The notes under the pieces are model-generated. The model made no database searches. It worked only from the letters and a program-made list of their open reading frames with translations, and was not told where the DNA came from. Source: Asanoa siamensis (GTDB taxonomy: Bacteria; Actinomycetota; Actinomycetes; Mycobacteriales; Micromonosporaceae). Taken from it: 64,000 nt of DNA. Location: the NCBI RefSeq assembly GCF_016862555.1, contig NZ_BONE01000020.1, forward strand, positions 55,651 through 119,650. The letters are read 5' to 3'. Positions 25,691 through 34,907 of this stretch are shown one piece after another; position 1 is the first letter of the stretch, and the number at the start of each line of letters is the position of its first letter. The position numbers and the translations under genes are program-made.

Positions 25691-26824
25691 ATGGCACCCC
25701 CGCCCCGCCGGCGCCGCCCGTCAGCTTCGCCTGCTGGTTCGCCTTCTGATTCGCCTGCTGTCGCGGAGCCTGGGTCTCCTCCGGTGGCCGCGCGCCGGCC
25801 GGTCCCCACGATGCAGGACATCGCCGCCGCCGCCTCGGTCTCGCAGAGCACGGTGTCCCGGGTGCTCAGCGGCGTGGAGACCCGGGTGCCGATCGCCGAG
25901 GCGACCCGGGAGCGGGTCATCCAGGCGTCCCGCCGGCTCGGCTACCGGCCCAACCCGCTCGCCCGGGGCCTGCGCGGGGCGTCCACCAACCTGATCGGCG
26001 TGGTCGTCCGCGACTTCAGCGACCCGTTCTTCGCCGAGGCGATCGAGGCGCTGGTCAAGGAGTCGATGGGGCACGGCTACAACGTCGTCCTCGGCCACGT
26101 GCACCCGGCGCTCTCGGAGGCCATCCCGCTGACGTCGGTGCTGGAGACGCGACACACGGACGCGATCGTCCTGCTCGGTGACGTGCGGGTGCACCCGCAG
26201 CTCCTGGACGACCTGCGGGCGTCGCGGGTGCCGGTGGTGGCGCTCTGGCAGGGCACCAGCCCGCTCGACTTCCCGAGCGCGGACACCGACGACCGGGCGG
26301 GCATCCAGGCGGGCCTGGCCCACCTGACCGGTTTGGGCCACAAACGGATCGCCTTCCTCTCCGCCGAACTGCCGGGCGACTTCTGGGTACGCGAGTCCGC
26401 GTACACCGACTTCATGCACGACCGCTTGGGCGGCGTGCCGGAGGGCTACCTGCAACGCTGCCCCAACACGATGGCCGGGGGCGACGCGGCCCTCCGCCGC
26501 CTGATGGCACTCCCCACCCCACCCACGGCGGTGGCGACGTCCACGGACCTGATCGCGGTAGGCGTACTCCACGCCGCCCACAGCGTCGGCGCGACAGTGC
26601 CCGACCGGTTGTCGGTGGTCGGCTTCGACGACATCCAGATCTCCAGTCATACGGTGCCGGCCCTGACCACCTCCCGGATGCCGACGGCCAAGATCGTGAG
26701 CCACGCGATCAACCTGGCCGTAACGTTGGCCCGCGACCCGGACAACGCCCGCGACCCGCACCTGGAGATCTTCAAACCAGAACTCGTCATCCGCGAGTCG
26801 ACAGCCCGCCCCCGCCGCCGCTGA
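25691..26824 (+). CDS. LacI-family transcriptional regulator
   Basis: A 377-residue LacI/GalR-type repressor. After a Pro/Ala/Ser-rich leader of about 35 residues comes the helix-turn-helix MQDIAAAASVSQSTVSRVLSG, then the hinge GYRPNPLARGLRG and a sugar-binding domain (NLIGVVVRDFSDPFFAEAIEALV, RIAFLSAELPGDFWVR, SVVGFDDIQISSHTVPALTTSR). It probably controls the adjacent sugar importer/GH127 operon: the same 12-bp operator overlaps the -35 region of both promoters. An arabino-oligosaccharide inducer is plausible from the enzyme content. The coding end converges on the GH127 gene. Confidence 0.92.
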   Translation: MAPPPRRRRPSASPAGSPSDSPAVAEPGSPPVAARRPVPTMQDIAAAASVSQSTVSRVLSGVETRVPIAEATRERVIQASRRLGYRPNPLARGLRGASTNLIGVVVRDFSDPFFAEAIEALVKESMGHGYNVVLGHVHPALSEAIPLTSVLETRHTDAIVLLGDVRVHPQLLDDLRASRVPVVALWQGTSPLDFPSADTDDRAGIQAGLAHLTGLGHKRIAFLSAELPGDFWVRESAYTDFMHDRLGGVPEGYLQRCPNTMAGGDAALRRLMALPTPPTAVATSTDLIAVGVLHAAHSVGATVPDRLSVVGFDDIQISSHTVPALTTSRMPTAKIVSHAINLAVTLARDPDNARDPHLEIFKPELVIRESTARPRRR

Positions 26825-26846
26825 CAGACCGCGCCCGCTCCCGCGC

Positions 26847-28691
26847 TCAGCGCGGTAGCCACACCCGCATCCCGCCGACCCCGCGGTTGGCCCACAGGTG
26901 GTACGGGACCGCCGGCACCGAGCCGCCCTCGACCGGGACGTCGAGGCCCACCACCCCGTCGCCCAGGTCCGGACGCGGCACCGCCACCGCCTCGCCGGAG
27001 GCGGCACCGTGCACGCCTTCCAGGTCGAACCCGGCGGGCAGGTCGGCCTCCTCGACGCAGTAGACGATCGGGCCCCGTTCGAACGCCACACACCCCCGTA
27101 CCGCGTCCACCCGTGGTTCCGGGTCCGTGCGGCGGACCGGCAGCGGCAGGTCCAGCGTCACCCGGTCGCCCGCCGTCCACACCCGGGTCCGGTCGACGTA
27201 TCCGGGCGCCACCGGTGCCGGCCCCTCCCCCGGCACCGACAACGTCCCCCCGGAGCACCAACCGGGCACCCGCAGCGACAGCGTCCACGGCTCCCCCGGC
27301 GACCGGACCACCTCGACCACCACCCGCCCGTCCCAGGGGTATCCCGTGTGGACGGTCACCTCGACATCGCCGGCCCGGACCGCGCAACCGGCGTACTGGT
27401 GGATCCGCAGACCGTCCACCGAGCCCGTCGCCACGTACTGCGGCCATGAGCTGAGCAGCCGCATCAGGTTGGGTGGGCAGCACGCGCACGCCTGCCACGG
27501 ACGCCGCCGGCCGTGGCCGTCCGACTCGTACGTGCGGTGCGTGCGGCGTTGCAACGGGTTGACGTAGAAGAACTCCGTGCCCGACCGCGACAGCCCCGAC
27601 AGGACGCCGTTGAACATCGCGCGCTCGATGTCGTCGGCGTAGCAAGCCTGACCCGTCGCCAGCAGCAGCCGCCACGCCAGCATCACGCTCGCGATGGCCG
27701 CGCACGTCTCCGCGTAGGCGCGGTCGGGCGGCAGCTCGTACGGATCGCCGAACGCCTCGTCCCGGTGCCGGCTGCCCAACGCCCCCGTCAGATAACGCCG
27801 CGTCCGCACCATGTCGTCCCAACGAAGCCGCACCGCGGCCAGCAGGTCCGCGTCACCGGTCTCCACCGCCACGTCCACCGCGCCGCAGTCGAGATAGAGC
27901 TGCCGCACGGCGTGGCCGGCCACCTCCGCCGCCTCCCGCACCGGTGCGTGGTCCTGCCAGTACGCGGGCCCGAACCGCCCGTCGCCCAGCAACCCGTGCC
28001 CGCGCAGGTCGAGCATCCGCGCGGCGAGCGACAGGTAGCGCCGCTCCCCCACCGTCCGGGCCAGCTCGACCAGCGCCATCTCGATCTCCGGGTGCCCGTC
28101 GATGCCGTCCCGCCCACCCGCGCCGAGCGCGGCCTCCGCGTGGTCGACGGCCCGCAGCGCGATCCGCAGCAACCGCTCGTCGCCGAGTGCCCGCTGCCAC
28201 GCGACGGCCGCCTGGATCAGGTGCCCGAGGCAGTACAGCTCGTGCCCCCACGGCAGGTCCTCGTAACAACGACCGTCCCGCAGCACCTGTACGAAGCTGT
28301 TGACGTAGCCGTCGGGCCGCTGGGCCGCGGCCACCACGGCGATCGCCTCGTCGGCCGCCGCCGACAGCGCCGGGTCGGGACCGCGGCCGAGCTCCCAACC
28401 CACCGCCTCGAGCCATTTGTAGACGTCGGAGTCGAGGAACGGCAGCACCGCCCCGCCGGAGTCCGCGCTGGCCCGGTAGACCCCGGACGCCCCTGCGGCC
28501 AGGCGCAGGTTGTCCAGGGTGCCGGCCGCACCGAGCTGCGCGTAGCCGTGCGGGATCGTCCGGGCACGGTTGGTCGACAGCCGTTCCCCCCAGAATCCAC
28601 CGTGGACGACCACCCGGTCCGCGCCCAGCGGCCGCAACGACGACACCGACGGCAGCACCGCGGCCGTCGACGACACCTCGCGCTCGATCAC
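26847..28691 (-). CDS. Glycoside hydrolase family 127 (beta-L-arabinofuranosidase-like)
   Basis: A 614-residue cytosolic enzyme of the DUF1680/GH127 family. It has an alpha/alpha-barrel with GGFWGERLSTNRARTIPHGYAQL, DSDVYKWLEAVGWELGR and QRPDGYVNSF, the metal-site region ETCAAIASVMLAWRLL, and the paired cysteines ACACCPPNLMRLLSSW. In the characterised members a Glu and three Cys bind zinc and one Cys is the nucleophile; equivalents are present. It removes beta-L-arabinofuranose from oligosaccharides taken up by the importer encoded upstream. The GTG start at 28691 overlaps the permease stop (GTGA). Confidence 0.88.
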   Translation of the reverse strand: MIEREVSSTAAVLPSVSSLRPLGADRVVVHGGFWGERLSTNRARTIPHGYAQLGAAGTLDNLRLAAGASGVYRASADSGGAVLPFLDSDVYKWLEAVGWELGRGPDPALSAAADEAIAVVAAAQRPDGYVNSFVQVLRDGRCYEDLPWGHELYCLGHLIQAAVAWQRALGDERLLRIALRAVDHAEAALGAGGRDGIDGHPEIEMALVELARTVGERRYLSLAARMLDLRGHGLLGDGRFGPAYWQDHAPVREAAEVAGHAVRQLYLDCGAVDVAVETGDADLLAAVRLRWDDMVRTRRYLTGALGSRHRDEAFGDPYELPPDRAYAETCAAIASVMLAWRLLLATGQACYADDIERAMFNGVLSGLSRSGTEFFYVNPLQRRTHRTYESDGHGRRRPWQACACCPPNLMRLLSSWPQYVATGSVDGLRIHQYAGCAVRAGDVEVTVHTGYPWDGRVVVEVVRSPGEPWTLSLRVPGWCSGGTLSVPGEGPAPVAPGYVDRTRVWTAGDRVTLDLPLPVRRTDPEPRVDAVRGCVAFERGPIVYCVEEADLPAGFDLEGVHGAASGEAVAVPRPDLGDGVVGLDVPVEGGSVPAVPYHLWANRGVGGMRVWLPR

Positions 28692-29514
28692 TTGACTGCT
28701 CCGCTCATCAGGCCGGACACGTAGTAGCGCTGCAGCAGCAGGTAGACGCCCACACACGGGACGACCGAGATCGTGATGCCGGCCTGGAGCATGCCCCAGT
28801 CGGTGCCGCCGAGGCTCGTCTCGGTGCGGGCGGCCGCGAGCACCAGCGGCAGCGTGAACGTCGAGCCCTTGCTCATCATGACCAGCGCGCCCAGGAACTC
28901 GTTCCAGCTCATGATGAACGCGAACAGCGCCACGGTGACGACGGCCGGCACGGTGGCGGGCAGGAACACCCGGCGCAGCGCCTGCAAGGACGAGGCGCCG
29001 TCCACGATGGCCGCTTCCGACAGCTCCCGCGGCACCGCGGCGAAGCTGTTGCGCAGCACGTACAACGAGAACGGCAGTTGGATCGCGGTGTGCACGACCG
29101 CCAGGCCCACCAACGAGTTGGTCAGCCCGAGATTGGCGAACATCAGGAACATGGGCGTCAACAGCGCCTGGTACGGCACGATCAGCGCGAGCAGGAGCAC
29201 CACGAAGATGACCTCCTTGCCCGGCACCGGAAAACGCGCCAGCCCGTACGCGGCGGGCACCGTCAGCAGCAGTGTGAACAGGATCGTCAGCACCGCCGTC
29301 CAGAGGCTGTTGAACAGGGGTAGGTCGGCAGCCCCTGCTGGTATGTCCACAGTCGCTGGTAACTGTCGAGGCTGAACGCGTCGGGCCAGTAGGTCGGCGG
29401 CGACGCGGCCGCCTCCGCGGTCGGCTTCAGCGAGGCCAGCACGGAGAACACCAGCGGGAGCAGCATGACCGTGACGATCGCGAGGCAGACCGCGGCGACC
29501 AGATAGCGCCTCAT
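28688..29514 (-). pseudogene. CUT1 sugar ABC permease (MalG-like), frameshifted in a C-run
   Basis: The ATG at 29514 overlaps the MalF-like gene (ATGA). The first frame gives a MalG-type N-terminus (MRRYLVAAVCLAIVTVMLL ... LWTYQQGLPTY), then continues out of frame. The rest (LFNSLWTAVLTILFTLLL, the EAA loop ELSEAAIVDGASSLQALRRVFLP, YVSGLMSGAVK) is in another frame to TGA 28688. Adding one C to the four Cs at 29317-29320 (minus strand CCCC) restores TYPLFNSL. The permease is otherwise complete (about 275 residues), so a homopolymer sequence error is as likely as a real mutation. Confidence 0.88.
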
Positions 29515-30389
29515 GCGTGACTCCGCCGGGTCAGCAGCAACTGGACGACGGTGAACGCGAGGATGCCCAGTGCCAGGAGCATCGACAACGCGGCCCCGTA
29601 CCCCAGTCGCAGGTAGGGGAACGAGTTCAGGTAGACGAAGAACACCGAGGTCGCCGTCTCGTTCTGTGGCTGCCCGGCCGTCATGATGTAGAACTGGTCG
29701 AACGCGAGCAGCGAGCCGATGACGCTGAGCAGGGTGACCAGCAGCACGGTGCGCAGCGTCAGCGGCAGGATGATCCGGGTGACCCGCTGCCGCGCGTTGG
29801 CACCGTCGACCAGGCTCGCCTCGGTGATGTCGGTCGGGATCGCCTGGATGGCCCCGACGAACAGGATCATCCCGAAGCCGATCACCTTCCACACCACGGA
29901 CGCGATGATGGCGAGGTTGGACCGGTCGGCGTCGACGCCCAGCCAGACCACCGGGTCACTGATCACGCCGAGGTCCAGCAGCACCTTGTTGACGAGCCCG
30001 AAGTCGGCGCTGAACAGCCAGTACCAGAGCAGGCTGGAGACGCCGAGGCCGATGACGACCGGGGTGAACACCACGGTCCGGGTGAGCCGGCGCACCGGTG
30101 TGTTGCGGGCCAGCAGCAGCGCCAGCAGGTAGCCGCCGACGATCAGCAGCGGCGTGACGACGAGCGTGTACTCCATTGTGAACCGGATCGACACCCAGAA
30201 CTGCCGGTCGTCGAACGCCCGCGTGTAGTTGTCGAGGCCGACCCAGCGCGGCGGCGTGATCAGCGACCAGTTGTGCAGCGACATCCACGCCATCCGCACC
30301 AGCGGATAGACCGTGAAGACGAGCACGAACAGCAAGGCCGGGCCGACGTACGCGAGCCCGACCAAGCTGTTCCTCCGTGTCCGCCGCAC
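29511..30389 (-). CDS. CUT1 sugar ABC permease (MalF-like)
   Basis: A 292-residue membrane protein with six helices: VGLAYVGPALLFVLVFTVYPLVRMAWMSL at the start and the cytoplasmic EAA loop TDITEASLVDGANARQRVTRIILPL that docks the ATPase. The start GTG 30389 lies 2 bases after the stop of the binding protein, and the end overlaps the next permease by 4 bases. It forms the channel with the MalG-like partner for an oligosaccharide. No ATPase is encoded here, so a shared MsiK-type ATPase elsewhere is likely. Confidence 0.9.
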   Translation of the reverse strand: MRRTRRNSLVGLAYVGPALLFVLVFTVYPLVRMAWMSLHNWSLITPPRWVGLDNYTRAFDDRQFWVSIRFTMEYTLVVTPLLIVGGYLLALLLARNTPVRRLTRTVVFTPVVIGLGVSSLLWYWLFSADFGLVNKVLLDLGVISDPVVWLGVDADRSNLAIIASVVWKVIGFGMILFVGAIQAIPTDITEASLVDGANARQRVTRIILPLTLRTVLLVTLLSVIGSLLAFDQFYIMTAGQPQNETATSVFFVYLNSFPYLRLGYGAALSMLLALGILAFTVVQLLLTRRSHA

Positions 30390-30391
30390 GC

Positions 30392-31714
30392 TCAGCCCGC
30401 ACTGGCGACGGTCTTCATCGCAGTCTTGGCGTCGGCGATCACCTTGTCGAGGTCCTCGTCGGTGTAGTAGGCCTTCTGCAGCATCTGCAGCCACGGCCCC
30501 TGCGGCGAGTTGATCTGCTCGAAGAACGTCAACGTGTACGGCGTACGACCGACGTCGAGCGCCTTGGCCACGTCCTGCACGAGCGGCTCCGCCTCGAAGT
30601 ACTTGTTGGCCACCATGTCCGTACGCGTGGTCAGGTTGAGGGCCTTGGCGTAGACCTCGACCTGCACCTCGTCGGAGAGCAGGAACTTCATGAAGTTGAC
30701 CGCGTCGGCCACCCGCTCGCTGCCCCGCGGCACCACGACGAGGTCGCCGCCGATGAACGAGGCCGACGAGCCCGGCGAGGCGCCCGGCAGCAGGCCGATG
30801 CCGAACTTCATGCCGGGGTTCTGCTGGCGGGCCAGCGTGATGTTGAAGTTGCCCGTGCCCATCATGCCGACCTTGCCCGTGCCGAACTGGAGGTGGAACG
30901 TCTCGCCGTTCTCGGCCCGGTCGCCGTCGTGCACGTTGCCGGCCTTGACCATGTCGCGCCCGAACTGCAGCACCTGCTTGACGCCGTCACCGGTGAGCGG
31001 CTCGTCGCCGGCGTCGACCGCCTCGATCTTCGCGCCGGAGGCCCACATCAGCGGCCCGACGGTGAAGATGTTGCAGCCGGCGCAGTTGCCGGGCAGGTAG
31101 TAGCCCTTGACGTCGCCGCCGATCGCGGTGATCTTGTCGGCATAGTCCCGGAGCTCGGCGAGGCTCGTCGGCGGTTTCTCCGGATCGAGACCGGCCCGCT
31201 GGAACAGGTCCTTGTTGTAGAACAGCGCGGAGACGTCCGCGTAGAGCGGCACGCCGTACAGCCGCTCCTCGTAGGTCGCCACCGTCATGTGGCCCTTGCT
31301 CGCCGTCGCGATCTCCGGCCAGCTCCTGATCCGGTCGGTCAGGTCGACGAGCTGCTGCGCCTTCTCGAACTGCGGCGCGTAGATGAGGTCCATTCCCATC
31401 AGGTCAGGCACCTCGCCGGAGGCGATGCCCTGCGCGATCTTGCCGACCATCTCGGTGTGGGGGATGTAGGTGAGGTTGATCCGGCAGTCGGGGTTCTTCG
31501 TGTTCCACGCCTCGACCAGCAGGTCGACCATCTGCTTGTTGCCGCCCGAACGCTCCCACATGGACAGTTCGCCGCTGCTCGCGCACGACGTCGTGGCGGG
31601 TTGGACGGCCTGGTTGGCATCGGGCTGTTCGTCGTCGGAGCCGCAGGCCGCGAGCCCGACGAGCGCGAGTGTTGTCACGACGGCCACGGCGGGCCGCCGG
31701 AATCGGGTCACCAT
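30392..31714 (-). CDS. CUT1 extracellular sugar-binding lipoprotein
   Basis: A 440-residue family-1 solute-binding protein. The signal peptide ends in the lipobox LVGLAACGSDD, so the mature protein is anchored through Cys. Features include GELSMWERSGGNKQMVDLLVEAWNTKNP, GVPLYADVSALFYNKDLF, and GGDLVVVPRGSERVADAVNFMKFLLS. An AGGAGG sequence precedes ATG 31714. It is the first gene of the importer/GH127 operon and delivers the sugar to the two permeases. The promoter with the LacI-type operator lies about 85-110 bases upstream. Confidence 0.92.
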   Translation of the reverse strand: MVTRFRRPAVAVVTTLALVGLAACGSDDEQPDANQAVQPATTSCASSGELSMWERSGGNKQMVDLLVEAWNTKNPDCRINLTYIPHTEMVGKIAQGIASGEVPDLMGMDLIYAPQFEKAQQLVDLTDRIRSWPEIATASKGHMTVATYEERLYGVPLYADVSALFYNKDLFQRAGLDPEKPPTSLAELRDYADKITAIGGDVKGYYLPGNCAGCNIFTVGPLMWASGAKIEAVDAGDEPLTGDGVKQVLQFGRDMVKAGNVHDGDRAENGETFHLQFGTGKVGMMGTGNFNITLARQQNPGMKFGIGLLPGASPGSSASFIGGDLVVVPRGSERVADAVNFMKFLLSDEVQVEVYAKALNLTTRTDMVANKYFEAEPLVQDVAKALDVGRTPYTLTFFEQINSPQGPWLQMLQKAYYTDEDLDKVIADAKTAMKTVASAG

Positions 31715-31796
31715 CGCACGCCTCCTCCTTGCCGAGGGGGTCCCGGATGGCCTGGACGATGCGGACGACCACCTGTCAGGCATCCGGTCAGCCGGC

Positions 31797-31802
31797 ACGT
31801 TA
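31797..31802 (-). promoter_or_regulatory. -10 box TAACGT of the CUT1 operon
   Basis: On the minus strand TAACGT follows the operator; the -35 position 16-17 bases upstream falls within the operator core. Confidence 0.45.
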
Positions 31803-31812
31803 CCCGCCACCG

Positions 31813-31824
31813 CATACGATTGCA
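31813..31824. promoter_or_regulatory. LacI-type operator upstream of the CUT1 operon
   Basis: CATACGATTGCA is the reverse complement of 25652-25663. Here the symmetric core GCA-AT-CG-TA-TGC is complete, with the central CG typical of LacI-family sites. It overlaps the -35 element of the importer promoter. Confidence 0.65.
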
Positions 31825-31865
31825 CTCATTCGTTTTCATATTGAGATGTTCGATGCCCCCGACCG

Positions 31866-31894
31866 TTGACGCGACCGGGAAGCGGCCCTAACCT
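31866..31894 (+). promoter_or_regulatory. Sigma-70-type promoter of the ribose-class ABC operon
   Basis: TTGACG (31866-31871), a 17-base spacer, TAACCT (31889-31894). This is the best housekeeping promoter match in the window. It leaves a leader of about 65 bases before ATG 31969, which is preceded by AAGGAA. Confidence 0.65.
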
Positions 31895-31968
31895 CGTGGC
31901 ACACAGCGGCGGACGACCGCGCACCTCACCCATTTCCCTGCGCGTTTTCGTCCCTTAAGGAACCCGCG

Positions 31969-33096
31969 ATGCGTGATCTCCATCCGACCGTCGAACAGGC
32001 CGTCGAGACGCTCCCGCTCAACGCGCTCACCCGCCGCCGCCTGCTGCGCGGCACGGGGCTGTTCAGCACGGCGCTCGCCGCCTCGGCGCTGATCGCCGGC
32101 TGCTCCGACGACGCCGCCGTCGCCCAGGGCGCGATCGGCAACTTCCCGCGCACGCCGGCGTGGAAGTTCGTGTTCGTCTGCCATGTGACGACCAACCCGT
32201 TCTTCACCCCGACGCAGTACGGCGCGGAGGATGCCTGCAAGCTGCTGGGCGTCCAGTACCAGTGGACCGGCTCGGTGAACTCGGTCGTGGCCGAGATGGT
32301 CGACGCCACCAACACGGCGATCAGTGGGAAGGCAGACGGGCTGGCGGTCGCGGTCGTCGACAAGGCGGCCTTCCGCGCACCGGTCTCCCAGGCGCTGGAC
32401 GCGGGGATCCCGGTGGTCTCGTTCAACGCCGACGGGGCGTCCGACGACCCCGGCACCGACCGGCTCGCCTACATCGGACAGGGGCTCTACGAGTCCGGCT
32501 ACTCGTTAGGGCAGCGGGCCTTGACGCAGCTCGACTCCGGCGAGGTGGCCGGTTTCATCGCGACGCCCGGCCAGCTGAACATCCAGCCGCGGATCGACGG
32601 CGCGCAACAGGCGTTCAAGGACTCCGGAAAGCCCGTGACGTTCACGCCGATCGCCACGAACGCCGACGTGACGCAGGGACTGTCCATCATCGACGCCTAC
32701 GTGCAGGGTCATCCGAACCTGGCCGGGTTGCTCGCGGTGGACGCCGGGTCGACGCAGAGCGTGGGCCAGACCGTGGCGAAGTACAAGCTGCGCGAGCGCG
32801 GGCTCAAAGTGGCGGGCGGCTTCGACCTCGTGCCGGAGACGCTGGCGTCGGTGAAGAGCGGCGATCTCGACTACACGATCGACCAACAGCCCTATCTGCA
32901 GGGCTTCCTGCCCGTGCTGGCGCTCTATCTCTTCAAATTGACCGGCGGCCTGATCTTCCCGACTCAGACGAACACGGGGCTCCTCTTCGTCACCAAGGAC
33001 AATGTGGACCCCTATCAGACCACCCAGACGCGGTACGAGGGTTCGACCACCGCGGTGAATCTGGTGGAACGCTCCGGCCCGATCGCGCACGGATGA
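31969..33096 (+). CDS. Ribose-class sugar-binding protein, Tat/lipoprotein signal
   Basis: A 375-residue periplasmic-binding protein of the RbsB type. The N-terminus has a twin-arginine-like TRRRLLRGTGLFSTALAASALIAGCSDDA, with a lipobox LIAGC. The ligand domain contains KFVFVCHVTTNPFFTPTQYGAEDA, DGLAVAVVDKAAFRAPVSQALDAGIPVVSFNADG and a third-lobe QQPYLQGFLPVLAL. The N-terminal about 25 residues before the signal (VEQAVETLPLNALT) are typical for actinobacterial xylose/ribose-type receptors. It is the first gene of a three-gene importer. The substrate is probably a monosaccharide or cyclitol; it is not identifiable from sequence. Confidence 0.9.
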   Translation: MRDLHPTVEQAVETLPLNALTRRRLLRGTGLFSTALAASALIAGCSDDAAVAQGAIGNFPRTPAWKFVFVCHVTTNPFFTPTQYGAEDACKLLGVQYQWTGSVNSVVAEMVDATNTAISGKADGLAVAVVDKAAFRAPVSQALDAGIPVVSFNADGASDDPGTDRLAYIGQGLYESGYSLGQRALTQLDSGEVAGFIATPGQLNIQPRIDGAQQAFKDSGKPVTFTPIATNADVTQGLSIIDAYVQGHPNLAGLLAVDAGSTQSVGQTVAKYKLRERGLKVAGGFDLVPETLASVKSGDLDYTIDQQPYLQGFLPVLALYLFKLTGGLIFPTQTNTGLLFVTKDNVDPYQTTQTRYEGSTTAVNLVERSGPIAHG

Positions 33097-34106
33097 GCGT
33101 CGCCGGGACAGTCCCGAAGCCCGGCGGGGCCGCGCTGGCCCGCCGGGCCTGGGCCGCGTTCGTCCGCCGGCGCGAGGCGAGCGTGCTCGTCGTCGCGATC
33201 GGCCTAGTGGTCTACTTCCAGGCGGCCTCGCCGCTCTTCCTGACGTCCGACAACCTGCGCAACATCGCCCAGGCCACCGCGCCGACCGCGATCGTCGCCG
33301 TCGGCATCGTGTTCCTGCTGGTCAGTGGCGAGATCGACGTCTCGGTCGGGATGGTGGCGGCGCTCGCGCCGTACCTGATGCACTACGCGATCGACTTCTA
33401 CGGCGTGCCGGCCGTACCGGCGATCCTGCTGGCGCTGCTGATCGCGGCCGCCGTCGGGCTGGTCAACGGGCTGATCACGACGCGGCTGAAGGTGCCGTCG
33501 TTCGTCACCACGCTCGGCATGTTCTATCTGCTGTACGGGGTGCTGTTGACCACCTCCAGGGCTTATCCGGTCGCGGTGCCGGAGCCGGTGAAGGGCGACC
33601 TGCAGACCTGGCTGGGCGCGGGTGACTGGGCGTCGCTGTGCTGGTGCCTGCTCGTCGTCGCCGTCTTCCACGTCGTGCTGACCCGTACCCGATGGGGTCT
33701 GCACACGATCTCGGCCGGCGGCAACCCGCTCGGCGCGACCGAGGCGGGCATCCGGGTGTCGCGGGTGAAGGTCGGCAACTTCATGCTCGTCAGCGTGTTC
33801 GGGGCGTTCGCCGGCCTGATGGAGGCGTTCCGGATCAACTCGATCGACCCGAACATCGGCGGCGGCACCCGCATCACGTTCACGGCGATCGCGGCCGCCG
33901 TGATCGGCGGCACGGCGCTGGCGGGCGGCTCCGGCACGGTGATCGGCGCGCTGCTCGGAATGTTCGTGCTCGCGATGCTGCAGAACGGCTTCAACCTGAT
34001 CGGCGTGAGCGCGAACCCGTTCTTCCTCATCCAGGGCATCGCGATCCTGGTCTCGATGATCGCCAACCAGTACCTGTCACGCCTGCGCCGCACGGGACGG
34101 AGCTGA
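33093..34106 (+). CDS. Ribose-class sugar ABC permease (RbsC-like)
   Basis: A 337-residue membrane protein with about ten helices. It has the RbsC/XylH features FLTSDNLRNIAQATAPTAIVAVG, the SGEIDVSVG motif in which the Glu-Ile-Asp-x-Ser-Val-Gly segment is the family signature, NGLITTRLKVPSFVTTLGMFYLLYG, and GGTALAGGSGTVIGALLG. The ATG overlaps the binding-protein stop (ATGA). It forms the homodimeric channel for the importer. Confidence 0.92.
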   Translation: MSVAGTVPKPGGAALARRAWAAFVRRREASVLVVAIGLVVYFQAASPLFLTSDNLRNIAQATAPTAIVAVGIVFLLVSGEIDVSVGMVAALAPYLMHYAIDFYGVPAVPAILLALLIAAAVGLVNGLITTRLKVPSFVTTLGMFYLLYGVLLTTSRAYPVAVPEPVKGDLQTWLGAGDWASLCWCLLVVAVFHVVLTRTRWGLHTISAGGNPLGATEAGIRVSRVKVGNFMLVSVFGAFAGLMEAFRINSIDPNIGGGTRITFTAIAAAVIGGTALAGGSGTVIGALLGMFVLAMLQNGFNLIGVSANPFFLIQGIAILVSMIANQYLSRLRRTGRS

Positions 34107-34107
34107 G

Positions 34108-34872
34108 ATGGCCGCCTTCGCTCTGGAGGTCTCCGGTGTGGCCAAGCGCTTCGGCGCGCTGACCGCCCTGCGCGACGTGAACCTGCACGTCTCCCGCGGG
34201 GAGGTGCTCGGCCTGCTCGGCGACAACGGCGCGGGCAAGTCCACGCTGGTCAAGGTGATCTGCGGCTTCCACCGCCTGGACAGCGGCCAGATTCTGGTCG
34301 ACGGCGAGCCGGTCAGCCTGCGCGGGGTGGACCACGCGCGCTCGCTCGGGATCGACACCGTCTATCAGGACCTGGCGCTGGTTAACGAGCTGAGCGTCTA
34401 CCACAACATGTTCCTGAACCGGGAGCACCGGATGGGCCCGCTGCTCAACAACCGCCTGATGCGCCGCCTGGCGGAGTCCCACCTACACGCGATGGGCGTG
34501 GACATCCCGGACGTGACGATCGAGGCGGCCAAGCTCTCGGGCGGCCAACGCCAGGCGATCGCGGTGGCGCGGTCGGTCTACTCGGACGCCCGCATCCTGC
34601 TGCTGGACGAGCCACTGGCGGCGATGGGCGCGAAGGAGGCGACGATCATCCTGGACCTGGTGGCGGACCTGAAGGCCCGCGGCGACGTCGCCATCGTCAT
34701 CATCGCCCACAACTACGCGCAGGCACTCCAGGTCTGCGACCGCATCAACATCCTGCAACAGGGCACGATCACCTTCGACCGCCCCGCGAGCGAGACGTCG
34801 GTAACGGAACTGACGGACCTGATGGTCGCCGCCTACCGCACCCGCCGGCGCGATGAGACAGGGAGGGCATAG
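34108..34872 (+). CDS. Ribose-class sugar ABC ATPase, single nucleotide-binding domain
   Basis: A 254-residue ATPase with Walker A GDNGAGKS, signature LSGGQRQAIAVARS, Walker B ILLLDEPLAAMG and the H-loop IIAHN. Most RbsA/XylG proteins contain two tandem ATPase domains of about 500 residues. This one has a single domain, as in a subset of actinobacterial transporters, and would work as a homodimer. It starts 1 base after the permease stop. Confidence 0.9.
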   Translation: MAAFALEVSGVAKRFGALTALRDVNLHVSRGEVLGLLGDNGAGKSTLVKVICGFHRLDSGQILVDGEPVSLRGVDHARSLGIDTVYQDLALVNELSVYHNMFLNREHRMGPLLNNRLMRRLAESHLHAMGVDIPDVTIEAAKLSGGQRQAIAVARSVYSDARILLLDEPLAAMGAKEATIILDLVADLKARGDVAIVIIAHNYAQALQVCDRINILQQGTITFDRPASETSVTELTDLMVAAYRTRRRDETGRA

Positions 34873-34907
34873 CGACTGTCGGTTGCGATGATCGCGCGTG
34901 CATCACC

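Noticed and set aside
26840..26856. CCGCGCT-C-AGCGCGG palindrome between the convergent lacI-type and GH127 genes
   Set aside because: Stem of only five pairs with a usable loop; too weak to call a terminator.
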